From Bacteroidetes bacterium HGW-Bacteroidetes-6 (lineage in GTDB: Bacteria; Bacteroidota; Bacteroidia; Bacteroidales; DTU049), in the NCBI GenBank assembly GCA_002842495.1, contig PHDB01000004.1:62001-126000 (forward strand): a DNA stretch of 64,000 nucleotides, read 5' to 3'. The position numbers were made by a program, and so were the translations under genes. This document shows positions 7,820 through 16,904 of this stretch, in pieces (the first letter of the stretch is position 1; every line of letters begins with the position of its first letter). The notes under the pieces are model-generated. The model saw only the letters and a program-made list of their open reading frames with translations, made no database searches and had not been told where the DNA came from.

Positions 7820-9445
7820 TTACTTCATGTATGGGTATTTAAAATCTGTAGCGGGAATAAATGTTTCTTTGATAGTACGCGGGCTCGTCCAACGAATGAG
7901 ATTCAGTTCACCACCGGCCTTATCGTTGGTTCCTGATTTGCGGGCACCACCAAAGGGCTGCAATCCGACCATAGCTCCCGAAGGCTTATCGTTGTAGTAA
8001 AAATTTCCTGCGGCATAACGCAAAGTTCGGCATACATCAACAATAGTCTGCCGGTCGCGTGCAAACACCGAACCCGTGAGAGCATACGGAGAAGTTTCGT
8101 TCACTGTTTTCAGCATCGATTCCCATTCACTGTCTTTGTAAACATAAATGGTCATTACCGGGCCAAAAATCTCCTCTTCGATGGTTTTGAAATGAGGATC
8201 GGTAGTAACAATTACAGTCGGCTGCACGAAGTATCCAACCGAATCATCAGCTGTACCACCAGCAATAATTTCCGCATCGGGTGCATTTTTTGCATACTCG
8301 ATGTACTTGACAATATTATCAAAAGACGGCTTGTCTATGACCGCATTCATAAAATTGTCGAGATCTTTCACGTCGCCCACTTTAACTTCGGAAAGAATTG
8401 ATTGAATACGTGATTTCACTTCGGGCCACAACGATTCGGAGATGTAGGAACGCGATGCAGCCGAGCATTTTTGTCCTTGATATTCAAAAGCCCCTCTCAC
8501 AATAGCAACAGCCACTTCCTGCGGATCGGCACTACGATGAACAACAATAAAGTCTTTTCCACCTGTTTCACCAACAAGTTTGGGATAAGAAATATAATCG
8601 TTGAGTCGGCGGGCAGTTTCTTGCCAAAGATGGTTGAATGTGTCGGTTCCACCTGTAAAATGAATACCACCAAGATCTTTGCTTGCCAAAACTGTATTGC
8701 CTACAACACTTCCCGGACCAGGAACAAAGTTTATTACGCCATCGGGCAGTCCGGCCTCTTTGTAAATCTGCATCAGGTAATAATTGCTCAATAAAGCAGT
8801 GGTTGCAGGCTTCCATACAATAGTGTTACCCATCAATGCCGGAGAAACCGATAAATTGAGTGCAATAGCAGTAAAGTTAAACGGACTAATAGCAAATACA
8901 AAACCTTCCAAAGGCCGGAATTCAATACGATTCAATGCCGATGTATCCGATTTGGGCTGATCGTCGTATAGTTTCGACACAAAATGGCAATTGAAGCGCA
9001 AATAATCAATACTCTCACATGCAGCATCAATTTCGGCCTGATAGAGATTTTTTCCCTGCCCAAGCATGGTAGCCGCATTGATTATGTAGCGATATTTTTT
9101 CGACATGAGCTCGGCAGCTTTCATAAAAATAGAAATACGCTCAACCCACGACATGTTGCCCCATATCTCTTTAGCTTTCATTGCTGCTTCAATAGCCAAC
9201 TTCACTTCCGTTTCGCCTGCAATATGATAAGTTGCAAGCACTTTCTGATGATTGTGGGGACTTACCACTTTGCCGGTTTTCCCTGTTCTAATTTCCTTAC
9301 CACCAATAATTAAAGGAATGTCGATTTGCTCGTTTTCCATTCTGGAAAGTTCGGCCATCATGGCTCTGTTCTCAGGCGAACCAGGCAGATACTCGTTTAC
9401 CGGTTCGCTTTGAGGCTCTCTAAGTTGAAAAATTGCATTGTTCAT
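7820..9445 (-). CDS. pruA: L-glutamate gamma-semialdehyde (delta-1-pyrroline-5-carboxylate) dehydrogenase
   Basis: The 541-residue aldehyde dehydrogenase matches the stand-alone P5C dehydrogenase (ALDH4) type in length and motifs. Glu293 in KLVGETGGKD and the catalytic Cys327 in YQGQKCSAASR are present, with the PFNFTAIA segment after the first nucleotide-binding strands and the C-terminal PFGGARKSGT motif. It oxidises glutamate semialdehyde to glutamate with NAD+, the second step of proline catabolism. The proline dehydrogenase partner is not in this window and is not fused to it. The gene is monocistronic, with a strong terminator after it. Confidence 0.92.
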   Translation of the reverse strand: MNNAIFQLREPQSEPVNEYLPGSPENRAMMAELSRMENEQIDIPLIIGGKEIRTGKTGKVVSPHNHQKVLATYHIAGETEVKLAIEAAMKAKEIWGNMSWVERISIFMKAAELMSKKYRYIINAATMLGQGKNLYQAEIDAACESIDYLRFNCHFVSKLYDDQPKSDTSALNRIEFRPLEGFVFAISPFNFTAIALNLSVSPALMGNTIVWKPATTALLSNYYLMQIYKEAGLPDGVINFVPGPGSVVGNTVLASKDLGGIHFTGGTDTFNHLWQETARRLNDYISYPKLVGETGGKDFIVVHRSADPQEVAVAIVRGAFEYQGQKCSAASRSYISESLWPEVKSRIQSILSEVKVGDVKDLDNFMNAVIDKPSFDNIVKYIEYAKNAPDAEIIAGGTADDSVGYFVQPTVIVTTDPHFKTIEEEIFGPVMTIYVYKDSEWESMLKTVNETSPYALTGSVFARDRQTIVDVCRTLRYAAGNFYYNDKPSGAMVGLQPFGGARKSGTNDKAGGELNLIRWTSPRTIKETFIPATDFKYPYMK

Positions 9446-9658
9446 ATGTAGTTTTCTTTTTTGAGGTTTGATTTATTAAAATTACTGCTTTTCAACAGTA
9501 AAAAAGAACAATCATGCTAATTATCATTATGATATAGAAAAGATTTGCATCGCATTGGATTCAGTTTTCAATTTTTACACGTTATGCATTTATTTTCATA
9601 TCGAGTGCAAATGTAAACAGATTTTTTTACAAGCAAATTTTCAACAAAAAACCGGCAA

Positions 9659-10300
9659 TTACTTAAAGTTCTTTTTAAAAACACGGACATAATCTTCGGG
9701 AGTGTTGATATTGAGCAAAATAGAATTATTTGCAGCTTCAATCTCACTGCAATCGAAATTTGCAATTATCTTACGAATATCGACATCGCGGTCGATGCAT
9801 TTCCGCACAACATCAGCAACCTCTCTACTCATACACAACGGATGGCCGCGTCGCTTATTGAAAACCGGTACCGACCAACATCTTGGATTCAACGATTCCA
9901 AAAGTGTTGTAAGCAAATCTAAATCGACAAAAGGATTGTCGATATTTTGCATAAAAACATCATTTTCTGCGCCAATTTCTTTCAACCCCAATTGAATAGA
10001 GGCAAAACGTCCATTTTCAGGATTTGGATTAACCACAAACTTAATATCAGGCTTTCCGAAAAGAACAGATATCGACTGAACATTAATCATATCCTTCTGA
10101 TTGACAACCACCACCACTTTTTCACAACCAAACCTCAGGTACTGGCTCACAATTTCTTCAAGAAATGTTTTATTTTTTAAAAATGGAAGAAACAGCTTGG
10201 GGTAACCCATCCGTCCACTTGTCCCAGCGGCAGGAACAAGTGCAGAACAAAGTTTTCTCGTGTAATTATTACTCAATTGGTACGGATTTGGCAGCTGCAA
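9659..10300 (-). CDS. MobA-like NTP transferase domain protein
   Basis: The 213-residue product has a nucleotidyltransferase A-type fold: LVPAAGTSGRMGYPKL is the nucleotide-binding loop (G-x-S-x-RMG...K) of the MobA/MocA/IspD group, DVFMQNIDNPFVD carries the metal-binding aspartate region, and GHPLCMS and NINTPEDY are typical of MocA-like molybdopterin cytidylyltransferases. The family transfers CMP or GMP to a pterin or a sugar phosphate. No molybdenum-enzyme genes lie nearby, so the substrate remains open. The start could be slightly downstream of 10300. Confidence 0.75.
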   Translation of the reverse strand: MQLPNPYQLSNNYTRKLCSALVPAAGTSGRMGYPKLFLPFLKNKTFLEEIVSQYLRFGCEKVVVVVNQKDMINVQSISVLFGKPDIKFVVNPNPENGRFASIQLGLKEIGAENDVFMQNIDNPFVDLDLLTTLLESLNPRCWSVPVFNKRRGHPLCMSREVADVVRKCIDRDVDIRKIIANFDCSEIEAANNSILLNINTPEDYVRVFKKNFK

Positions 10301-10352
10301 ATGTATTATTTTCTGCTTTATACAATTCTTCCTACCTTTACAAAAAAATAGA

Positions 10353-10844
10353 ATGGTTCATCCGGCAATTGCCATATTATTTAGTTTTTTCAGCATTCAG
10401 GCTATGACGCAAACCAGCAAAAACAGTCCGGCAATGGAATATGACCTGTTCATTCAAAACCAGGCAGAGCGGATCGACAAGGCCGTTGATACATTCAACA
10501 ATGCTATTGCACTTTACGATGGCGACTCGATTCTAAAAACCTACGATTATTTACTCAAAATAACCGAAGACGTTATTGAGAGAACCGAAAAAAAGCAGAA
10601 AGTGAATGGTTGCGAAGAATACCGCGAAGCCACTTTGAACCTTTTCCGTTTCTATTTGCGTACATTCGAAACCGACTATCACGAAACAGTTGCCATCATG
10701 TATCGGGAAACCATCACAGATGCAGATATTGAGGAAATGGAAAAGATTTTTGACCGGGTTGAACTCAAAGAAAGTTTGTACCTCGATGCATATTATCACG
10801 AGATGGACGCTTTCTGTATTAAAAATGGAATAGAACTGGAATAG
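10353..10844 (+). CDS. Small secreted helical protein, unknown function
   Basis: A 163-residue product with a probable signal peptide (MVHPAIAILFSFFSIQAMTQ) and a mature part that is almost entirely alpha-helical and acidic. I do not recognise a family with certainty. A TACCTTTA sequence at 10333-10340 resembles a -7 box. The gene is divergent from the nucleotidyltransferase gene and is followed by a long non-coding stretch. Confidence 0.6.
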   Translation: MVHPAIAILFSFFSIQAMTQTSKNSPAMEYDLFIQNQAERIDKAVDTFNNAIALYDGDSILKTYDYLLKITEDVIERTEKKQKVNGCEEYREATLNLFRFYLRTFETDYHETVAIMYRETITDADIEEMEKIFDRVELKESLYLDAYYHEMDAFCIKNGIELE

Positions 10845-11347
10845 AGCTGATTTACGCTTTCGTTTTTCTCATTGACAAATTTCAACCTTTTGAAGCACTA
10901 AAGTTATGACTGAAATCATGCATACGAATTGATAAACTTCGGAAGATGCTTCCTGGGTTTTAGCTTTATCAACTTGATTAACTTTTCGAGCCCCTCTTCA
11001 CACCCGGCTATTAGCAATAAAAATGTTATTCAGCATCTTTTCTGATAAAAAATGTAAAATAGCACAACACACTAAAAAAGAAGCTCCTTTTGTCAGTTAT
11101 TTTGGTTTATAGGACGAAATAAGCACTAAAAAAAGACAAAACAGGTAAATGGAATAAAAAAAAATTATAATTTGGCGGTTTAAAACGATGATAGAAAAAT
11201 ATAACATATTATTTCTCTCTGTTCATGCAAGCTTTGTTTTCATTAACATCAAGCGTCGGGATCATTTTATTGATTGTTAATCGTTTTTGTTAACAGGGAA
11301 TACCATTCCCAATAAAATTTTCAAATTTCCTTTTCAACTTTGATGTT
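10845..11347. other. AT-rich leader region upstream of tryptophanase
   Basis: About 500 bp without a convincing gene. The left part is featureless and very AT-rich. The right end holds two abutting inverted repeats (11275-11310) that may control tnaA. I found no TnaC-like leader peptide with a tryptophan codon followed by proline. Confidence 0.6.
11275..11310 (+). promoter_or_regulatory. Two abutting palindromes upstream of tnaA
   Basis: TGTTAA (11275-11280) and TTAACA (11290-11295) form a perfect inverted repeat around a 9-base spacer. Directly next to it GGGAAT (11296-11301) and ATTCCC (11305-11310) form a second one. The pair lies 38-73 bp before the tnaA ATG, a plausible operator position. 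The first resembles a half-site arrangement used by Crp/Fnr-type regulators, but the match is not diagnostic. Confidence 0.4.
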
Positions 11348-12724
11348 ATGAATTTACCATACGCAGAACCGTATAAAATAAAAATGGTGGAACCCATCCG
11401 CCTCAGTACCCGCGAAGAACGCGAAAAATGGATGTCGGAAGCAGGTTATAATCTTTTTAACCTGTCGAGCGACAAAGTATATATCGATTTGTTGACCGAT
11501 AGCGGAACAGGAGCCATGAGCGATCGCCAATGGGGAGCCATTATGACTGGCGACGAAAGTTATGCTGGCAGCCGCTCGTACTACCGCATGAAGCAAGCTA
11601 TCAAAGACATTTTAGGATTTGACTATATCATGCCAACACATCAGGGACGTGCAGCCGAAAATGTTTTGTTTTCAGCACTTGTTAAAGAAGGCGATGTAGT
11701 TCCCGGCAATTCGCATTTCGATACAACCAAGGGTCATATTGAGTTTCGCAAAGCGAAGGCAATTGATTGCACTATCAACGAAGCATTCGACACCGAAGAC
11801 ATGCATCCTTTTAAGGGGAATGTCGATATCAAAAAGCTGGAGCAGGTTTTCGAAACCTATCCTCACGAGAAGATTCCTTTCATTATCATTACAGTAACCA
11901 ATAACACAGCCGGCGGACAGCCAGTAAGCCTTGAAAACCTGCGCGCTGTTAAAGAATTTGCACGTAGTGTAAACAAACCGGTATTATTCGATAGCGCCCG
12001 CTTTGCCGAAAACGCATATTTTATCAAAGTTCGCGAAAACGCATGTGCCGAAATGAGCATTCGTGAGATTGTACGCGAAATGTACAAATGTGCTGATATG
12101 ATGACAATGAGCTCGAAAAAAGACGCCATTGTAAATATTGGTGGTTTCATTGCCATGAATAGCGAAGAGCTCTGGAAACAAGTGAGTGTATTCAACATCA
12201 TTTACGAAGGATACATAACTTATGGTGGAATGGCTGGTCGAGATATGGAAGCACTGGCCGTTGGACTCGAAGAGGGTACTGACTTCGATTATCTAAAAAG
12301 CCGAATAACACAAATAGAACACCTCGGCAATCAACTTATAACATGGGGAATTCCAATTCAGAAACCTATTGGCGGACACGCTGTATTTATCGATGCTGTT
12401 AAGTTTTTACCACAAGTTCCACGTGAACAATATGTTGCTCAAACACTGGCAGTCGAACTTTATCTCGAAGCAGGAATCCGTGGTGTTGAAATTGGAACCA
12501 TTTTGGCCGATCGCGACCCCGAAACTCGTGCCGATCGTTTTCCCCCACTTGAGTTGGTCCGCTTGGCAATTCCGCGTCGTGTTTACACCAATAATCATAT
12601 GGATGTGGTTGCTGTTGCACTCAAGAACATTTGGGATCGGCGTAACTCCATTTCGAAAGGTTATAAAATTGAATACGAAGCTCCCATTATGCGTCACTTC
12701 ACAGTAAAACTCAGTAAGGTTTAA
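11348..12724 (+). CDS. tnaA: Tryptophanase (tryptophan indole-lyase)
   Basis: The 458-residue PLP enzyme of the beta-eliminating lyase family cleaves L-tryptophan to indole, pyruvate and ammonia. The Schiff-base lysine lies in MSSKKDAI (about residues 257-258). Tyrosine phenol-lyase is the close alternative. The residues that separate the two favour tryptophanase: Asp125 in HFDTT (Thr in tyrosine phenol-lyase), a hydrophobic Ile in GVEIG where tyrosine phenol-lyase has the substrate-binding Arg, and His in RHFTVKL near the C-terminus where tyrosine phenol-lyase has Phe. No tryptophan permease follows. The gene has a downstream hairpin terminator that reaches into the convergent gene. Confidence 0.92.
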   Translation: MNLPYAEPYKIKMVEPIRLSTREEREKWMSEAGYNLFNLSSDKVYIDLLTDSGTGAMSDRQWGAIMTGDESYAGSRSYYRMKQAIKDILGFDYIMPTHQGRAAENVLFSALVKEGDVVPGNSHFDTTKGHIEFRKAKAIDCTINEAFDTEDMHPFKGNVDIKKLEQVFETYPHEKIPFIIITVTNNTAGGQPVSLENLRAVKEFARSVNKPVLFDSARFAENAYFIKVRENACAEMSIREIVREMYKCADMMTMSSKKDAIVNIGGFIAMNSEELWKQVSVFNIIYEGYITYGGMAGRDMEALAVGLEEGTDFDYLKSRITQIEHLGNQLITWGIPIQKPIGGHAVFIDAVKFLPQVPREQYVAQTLAVELYLEAGIRGVEIGTILADRDPETRADRFPPLELVRLAIPRRVYTNNHMDVVAVALKNIWDRRNSISKGYKIEYEAPIMRHFTVKLSKV

Positions 12725-12749
12725 TCGAATTTCAGAACCCGAAGTACTC

Positions 12750-12782
12750 AAACCTTCGAGGCTAACGCTTTGAAGGTTTTTT
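12750..12782 (+). terminator. Terminator of tnaA
   Basis: AAACCTTC (12750-12757) pairs with GAAGGTTT (12772-12779) around a 14-base loop, with a run of T after it. It overlaps the last codons of the convergent TIGR01777 gene. Confidence 0.7.
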
Positions 12783-13655
12783 GCTGTTAATTTCATCGAG
12801 TGCCGCTTCTATTTTGGGAAAAGCAAAAGTGAATTTTTCTTTCATCAAAGCCAAAGGCCTCACTATTTGCCCTTCGGAAAGAACCGAAGCTCCTTTTCCG
12901 TAAAGCAGCCTGAGAGCAAAAACGGGAATTACAAAAAATGCCGGTCGATGCAATGTTTTTGCCAGTGCTATTGTAAACTCGCGGTTGTTGATTAAATTGG
13001 GCGAAACCAAATTGTAAACTGGCGCAGGCCTTTCGTGGTTGAGAATATGCAATACTGCTGAAGCAAAATCGTGAATATGGATAAAAGGGAATTTCTGCCG
13101 ACCATTTCCTATTCGTCCGCCCAAACCAAGCCTGAACAAAGGAATGAGCTTCTTGAGTGCTCCCCCACCCCTGCCCAGCAAAACACCAAGGCGAATCACG
13201 GTCAATTGAGTTGTTGCTGAACCGACTGTTGCTGCTTTTTCCCACGCCAAACATAATTCGGTCAAAAAGCCATTACCAAACAATGTGCTTTGCTCGCTGT
13301 GCGTGTTTACGTTGTCGTAAATTCCAACTGCCGAAGCATTGATGAAACGAAGTGGTGGAATTTTGCAAAGCTGCAATGCATTCGAAATATTTTGGGTTGA
13401 GCCAATGCGGCTTTCCCGCATTTCTTCTTTGTTTTTTTGTGTCCATCGACGATTGATTGAAGCTCCAGCCAAATTAATTACAGCGTGTGCTCCTTCGATA
13501 ACAGATGCAAGTGTCTCGGCATTGCCCCTATAGATATTCCGGGAAACAACCGCAGTATTAAACCCATGTTGATTGAGAAATTGCAGTAGATATGTTCCGG
13601 CAAATCCACTGCCTCCAACAATAAGAATATGCTTTTTATCCAATAAGGACTCCAT
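12762..13655 (-). CDS. TIGR01777-family NAD-dependent epimerase/dehydratase-like protein
   Basis: The 297-residue product is an extended short-chain dehydrogenase of the TIGR01777/YfcH type. It shows the Rossmann glycine motif GGSGFAG near the N-terminus, the [11 protein letters not shown] segment, and the family signature around [13 protein letters not shown] and the FIHIHD segment. The biochemical function of this family is not established; an older link to cell-division inhibition (SulA) is weak. Its 5' end overlaps the lolD gene by 20 bp, so the two are probably co-transcribed. Confidence 0.85.
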   Translation of the reverse strand: MESLLDKKHILIVGGSGFAGTYLLQFLNQHGFNTAVVSRNIYRGNAETLASVIEGAHAVINLAGASINRRWTQKNKEEMRESRIGSTQNISNALQLCKIPPLRFINASAVGIYDNVNTHSEQSTLFGNGFLTELCLAWEKAATVGSATTQLTVIRLGVLLGRGGGALKKLIPLFRLGLGGRIGNGRQKFPFIHIHDFASAVLHILNHERPAPVYNLVSPNLINNREFTIALAKTLHRPAFFVIPVFALRLLYGKGASVLSEGQIVRPLALMKEKFTFAFPKIEAALDEINSKKPSKR

Positions 13656-14292
13656 CTTTAATTACAATTTGCCTGTCCGACATACGAGCCAAATCAGCAT
13701 TATGTGTAATAATAATAAAAGTCTGTTTCAATTCGCTCCGAAGCTGCAAAAACAGTTCGTGCAATTCACGGGCATTGTCGGAATCGAGATTACCACTAGG
13801 CTCATCGGCCAAAATAACATCGGGATCATTAATGAGGGCTCGGGCTACTGCAACACGCTGCTGCTCTCCACCCGAAAGAGCCGAAGGCTTATGTGTTATC
13901 CGCTCGCCAAGTCCAAGAGTAGCAAGCAATTTTTCTGCCTTGTCGATTGTTTCAGTCTTGTTTCGTCCACCAATAAAAGCTGGAATACATACATTTTCGA
14001 GGGCCGTAAACTCGGGCAACAAATGATGAAACTGAAAAACAAAGCCAATATGTGTGTTTCGAAACACATTTAATTTCCGATCGCCCATAGCAAAAACATC
14101 GGTACCATCAAAAAGAACCTGACCGCCATCGGGTTTATCGAGCGTGCCAATGATATGAAGCAAGGTCGTTTTTCCTGCGCCCGAAGCACCAAGTATGCTG
14201 ATAATTTCATTTTTTTCAACAGTAAGATCGATCCCTTTCAGAACCTGTAGATTTCCGAACGATCGCTTGATATTGATCAGTTGAATTGACAT
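13636..14292 (-). CDS. lolD: LolD-like ABC transporter ATP-binding protein
   Basis: The 218-residue ATPase has Walker [10 protein letters not shown] (about 35-43), the Q-loop [17 protein letters not shown] region typical of LolD/MacB-type ATPases, the signature [15 protein letters not shown] and Walker [13 protein letters not shown]. LolD drives LolCE in releasing lipoproteins from the inner membrane. The LolC/E-type permeases are not adjacent, which is usual in Bacteroidota, where this gene is often separate. It overlaps the following TIGR01777 gene by 20 bp and lies 9 bp after the preceding lipoprotein gene. Confidence 0.85.
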   Translation of the reverse strand: MSIQLINIKRSFGNLQVLKGIDLTVEKNEIISILGASGAGKTTLLHIIGTLDKPDGGQVLFDGTDVFAMGDRKLNVFRNTHIGFVFQFHHLLPEFTALENVCIPAFIGGRNKTETIDKAEKLLATLGLGERITHKPSALSGGEQQRVAVARALINDPDVILADEPSGNLDSDNARELHELFLQLRSELKQTFIIITHNADLARMSDRQIVIKDGVLIG

Positions 14293-14301
14293 TTCTTGTG
14301 G

Positions 14302-14775
14302 CTATTTAATACGTTCCAAAGTATAACGATCCTGCTCAATACGATTATCAACTGTGTCGCGCATTTCGAGAATCACATGATCTTTCTTACGTTTATAGTA
14401 GATATAAGTGCTATTTAGCAGATTTCGGTTTCCGAATACCACAGTCGATTTATTACAGCGCGACATAACCAAAGATTTAAGCTCTTCCTGCACATATTTT
14501 CCCATGGTCGATTTGTAAACCACCTGGCCGTTTGCTTCCGAAACCATAATATTTTCCATAAACAAGGTGTCGCCGTTTACGATGAGCAAACTTACTCCTT
14601 TCATGTTGCCCGATGTTTCCCGGCTCCATTTTTCAATAACAACAACGCCCTGATCGCTAAATTTCCATTCGCCTTCAAGAAAACCCATACGTTGAAGTGC
14701 ACGACCGGGATTTTTCACAGTATTGCAGGAAACAAGAATCAATACAGCAAGCAAAAACCAGAATGTTTTTTTCAT
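14302..14775 (-). CDS. DUF6265-like lipoprotein
   Basis: A 157-residue product with an N-terminal lipoprotein signal (LLAVLILVSC). The mature part starts with an FLEGEWKF segment and has a WSRETSGNMKGVSLL region and a NGDTLFMENI strand, as in the DUF6265 group, a small lipocalin-like beta domain of unknown function. It sits 9 bp before lolD and may share its transcript. Confidence 0.6.
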   Translation of the reverse strand: MKKTFWFLLAVLILVSCNTVKNPGRALQRMGFLEGEWKFSDQGVVVIEKWSRETSGNMKGVSLLIVNGDTLFMENIMVSEANGQVVYKSTMGKYVQEELKSLVMSRCNKSTVVFGNRNLLNSTYIYYKRKKDHVILEMRDTVDNRIEQDRYTLERIK

Positions 14776-14872
14776 CCGAAATTTTCTTCAAACTTACAAA
14801 AAAGTTTGATTGCTGGCTTATATGATTGGTGGATTTGTAAAATTCAGTTAGCCAAATTCAAACCTAAGAACA

Positions 14873-15697
14873 TCAATTCCCACTCATAAAAACAAACCTA
14901 TCGGAACCGGCAGCCTTTACAGTACGTCCATTCCCGGTGTAGTAGTTCTCAGGTGTAGTCCTGCTGTGCTCGTAAACCCACATATTCATAAAATAATCGT
15001 AGATATATTGTCCCAGTTTTCTGCCACAAAAGGGAATAAATTCCATAACATCACACATTTCGAGTGGTGCATACGAATAGGAGTAAACATAACTATCGTT
15101 ACCCAGATCGTAACTCCAGCTTCCCTGAAAAAAATCGGTGATCGCAAACGAAGCAAACAGAGTTGGTGCCGCTAATAAAGTATCGTCGACCGGATTGATG
15201 CGAAGCCAAAACGAAAAATCCACACGCGAAATCACGGTATCGTAGGGAATAGTTTCGTATTCCGTCAAAAACAAAGTATCGCCAGCATGCTGCACACTTT
15301 CCTCAACATATATCTGAAGAATTTCCACGACAAATTTCCGGTTATCACTGGCGAAAAAAGCATCGGTTGCACTATCGGCAAAAACTGCAAATCCATTTTG
15401 CTTAAGTTTCCCGAGAAAAGAATCGGTAAAAAGACTATCCACCTGTTTAAATCCTTCATTTTTAAGCGAATAGATCCGATAAGGAAAGTTACGGCGAGCA
15501 TACGATTCGGCAAAAGTAGCACCCGTTGGCTTTTTGAAAAACAATTGCCAATTGTTATTAAACGTAATATACAAAGCAGGTATATTGTCTCTGAGAACAA
15601 ATGCCCGCGCTATCTTTTTTTCGGAATGACACGAAAGCAAAAACATGGCTGCCAAAAACAGCAGGAGAATAGTTATTTTCTTATTCCCTACCAGCAT
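14873..15697 (-). CDS. Lipoprotein of unknown function
   Basis: The start is placed at 15697, where a lipoprotein signal (LLFLAAMFLLSC) begins; this overlaps the end of the flavodiiron gene by 17 bp. The mature protein of about 250 residues is rich in beta-strand pattern and aromatic residues (NNNWQLFFKKP, DYFMNMWVYEHS). I recognise no family. It is probably translated from the same mRNA as the flavodiiron protein and ParC. Confidence 0.6.
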   Translation of the reverse strand: MLVGNKKITILLLFLAAMFLLSCHSEKKIARAFVLRDNIPALYITFNNNWQLFFKKPTGATFAESYARRNFPYRIYSLKNEGFKQVDSLFTDSFLGKLKQNGFAVFADSATDAFFASDNRKFVVEILQIYVEESVQHAGDTLFLTEYETIPYDTVISRVDFSFWLRINPVDDTLLAAPTLFASFAITDFFQGSWSYDLGNDSYVYSYSYAPLEMCDVMEFIPFCGRKLGQYIYDYFMNMWVYEHSRTTPENYYTGNGRTVKAAGSDRFVFMSGN

Positions 15698-16898
15698 TGC
15701 GTTCCAAGACTTTTTCGGCCAGCAGTCTGCCATATTGGGTTGCCATAGCAAGTTCATCTTCGCCCGGAGTAAACTTCACAAACACGCCATCGCCACAGAA
15801 ATCGAGCTTTAAATTTTCGAGCGCCGATTTGATCAGCAATGTACTTTCGCCGCTCCAGCCATACGATCCAAATGCTCCGGCAATTTTTCCCTTGTCGCGC
15901 AATGGACTTAGCGCTGCAAAAAGTTTATAAACAGGCAGCAAAATATTTTGATTGATGGTTGGACTTCCAACAACAATACCAGCCGAAGATGTAATAAGTG
16001 AATCCATTTCGCCCAAAGAAGCGTTTTCGATGTCGGCCAGTTGCACTTTCACTCGTCCGTCTTCTTCTATTCCTTTGGCTATAGCTTCGGCAACAGCACA
16101 GGTTTTCTTATAAGCCGAAACATAAGCTACTAAAATAGTATCTGTAACAGGGCGATTAAGATATTCGGTTGCTTTTGCTTTCGAACGCTCAACATAACGC
16201 TTCCAGTCATTGAGCAATAATGGACCATGACCATTCAGTATTGCTTTAATCGGCAAATCTTCAATCTTTTCGATGGCCTTAAGCATAAATTTGCTAAAAG
16301 GTTTCAGTATTACATCAAAATAATAATCAAAGGCTTCGTCGTAGTTGCCCACCTGATTATCAATCATTTTCTCATTGCAAAAATGAGCACCAAAGCTATC
16401 GCAGGTAAACAGAAGCTGTTCTTCTTCGAACCACGTGTACATGCTGTCGGGCCAATGCAAATTGGGGGCGCTGATAAACCTGAGAGTTGCATTTCCAAGA
16501 TCAAGTGTATCTCCGTCTTTCACAATGCGGTGCTTGAAATCCTGATTGATCAAATCGCGTAAATAGCGAATGGCATTACCCGATCCAACAACAGTTGCAT
16601 TAGGAGCTTCGGCCAACAATAATGCCAACGAACCACTATGATCGGGTTCGGTATGATTGAGAACGATGTATTCAATTTCGTTCAGCGAAGTGAGGCTGCT
16701 GAGTTTTTCGCGAAACACCGGCCAAAATCGCTCTTTCACAGTTTCAACAACTGTTTTTTTCTCAGCATCAATAAAATAGGAATTATACGTGGTTCCATAT
16801 TTGGTTTCCATCACCACATCAAAAGTCACAATATCGAAGTCGAGCACACCTACCCACTTCACCTTTTCGGATACAGCAATCGTTTTCTTGTCTTTCAT
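15681..16898 (-). CDS. Flavodiiron protein (FprA family A-type flavoprotein)
   Basis: A 405-residue soluble enzyme with an N-terminal metallo-beta-lactamase-like diiron domain (HxExDH ligands His82, Glu84, Asp86, His87 in NHTEPDHSG, then Asp167 in TCDSFGAHF and the histidine of NGHGP) and a C-terminal flavodoxin domain (about 255-400, with YVSAYKKT as the FMN phosphate loop). These enzymes reduce O2 to water or NO to N2O and protect anaerobes; which gas is preferred cannot be read from sequence. It lies 6 bp after parC in the same direction. Confidence 0.92.
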   Translation of the reverse strand: MKDKKTIAVSEKVKWVGVLDFDIVTFDVVMETKYGTTYNSYFIDAEKKTVVETVKERFWPVFREKLSSLTSLNEIEYIVLNHTEPDHSGSLALLLAEAPNATVVGSGNAIRYLRDLINQDFKHRIVKDGDTLDLGNATLRFISAPNLHWPDSMYTWFEEEQLLFTCDSFGAHFCNEKMIDNQVGNYDEAFDYYFDVILKPFSKFMLKAIEKIEDLPIKAILNGHGPLLLNDWKRYVERSKAKATEYLNRPVTDTILVAYVSAYKKTCAVAEAIAKGIEEDGRVKVQLADIENASLGEMDSLITSSAGIVVGSPTINQNILLPVYKLFAALSPLRDKGKIAGAFGSYGWSGESTLLIKSALENLKLDFCGDGVFVKFTPGEDELAMATQYGRLLAEKVLERNAGRE

Positions 16899-16904
16899 TG
16901 TCGT

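Noticed and set aside
11348-12724. Tyrosine phenol-lyase as an identity for the beta-eliminating lyase
   Set aside because: The Asp, Ile and His residues at the three discriminating positions are those of tryptophanase.
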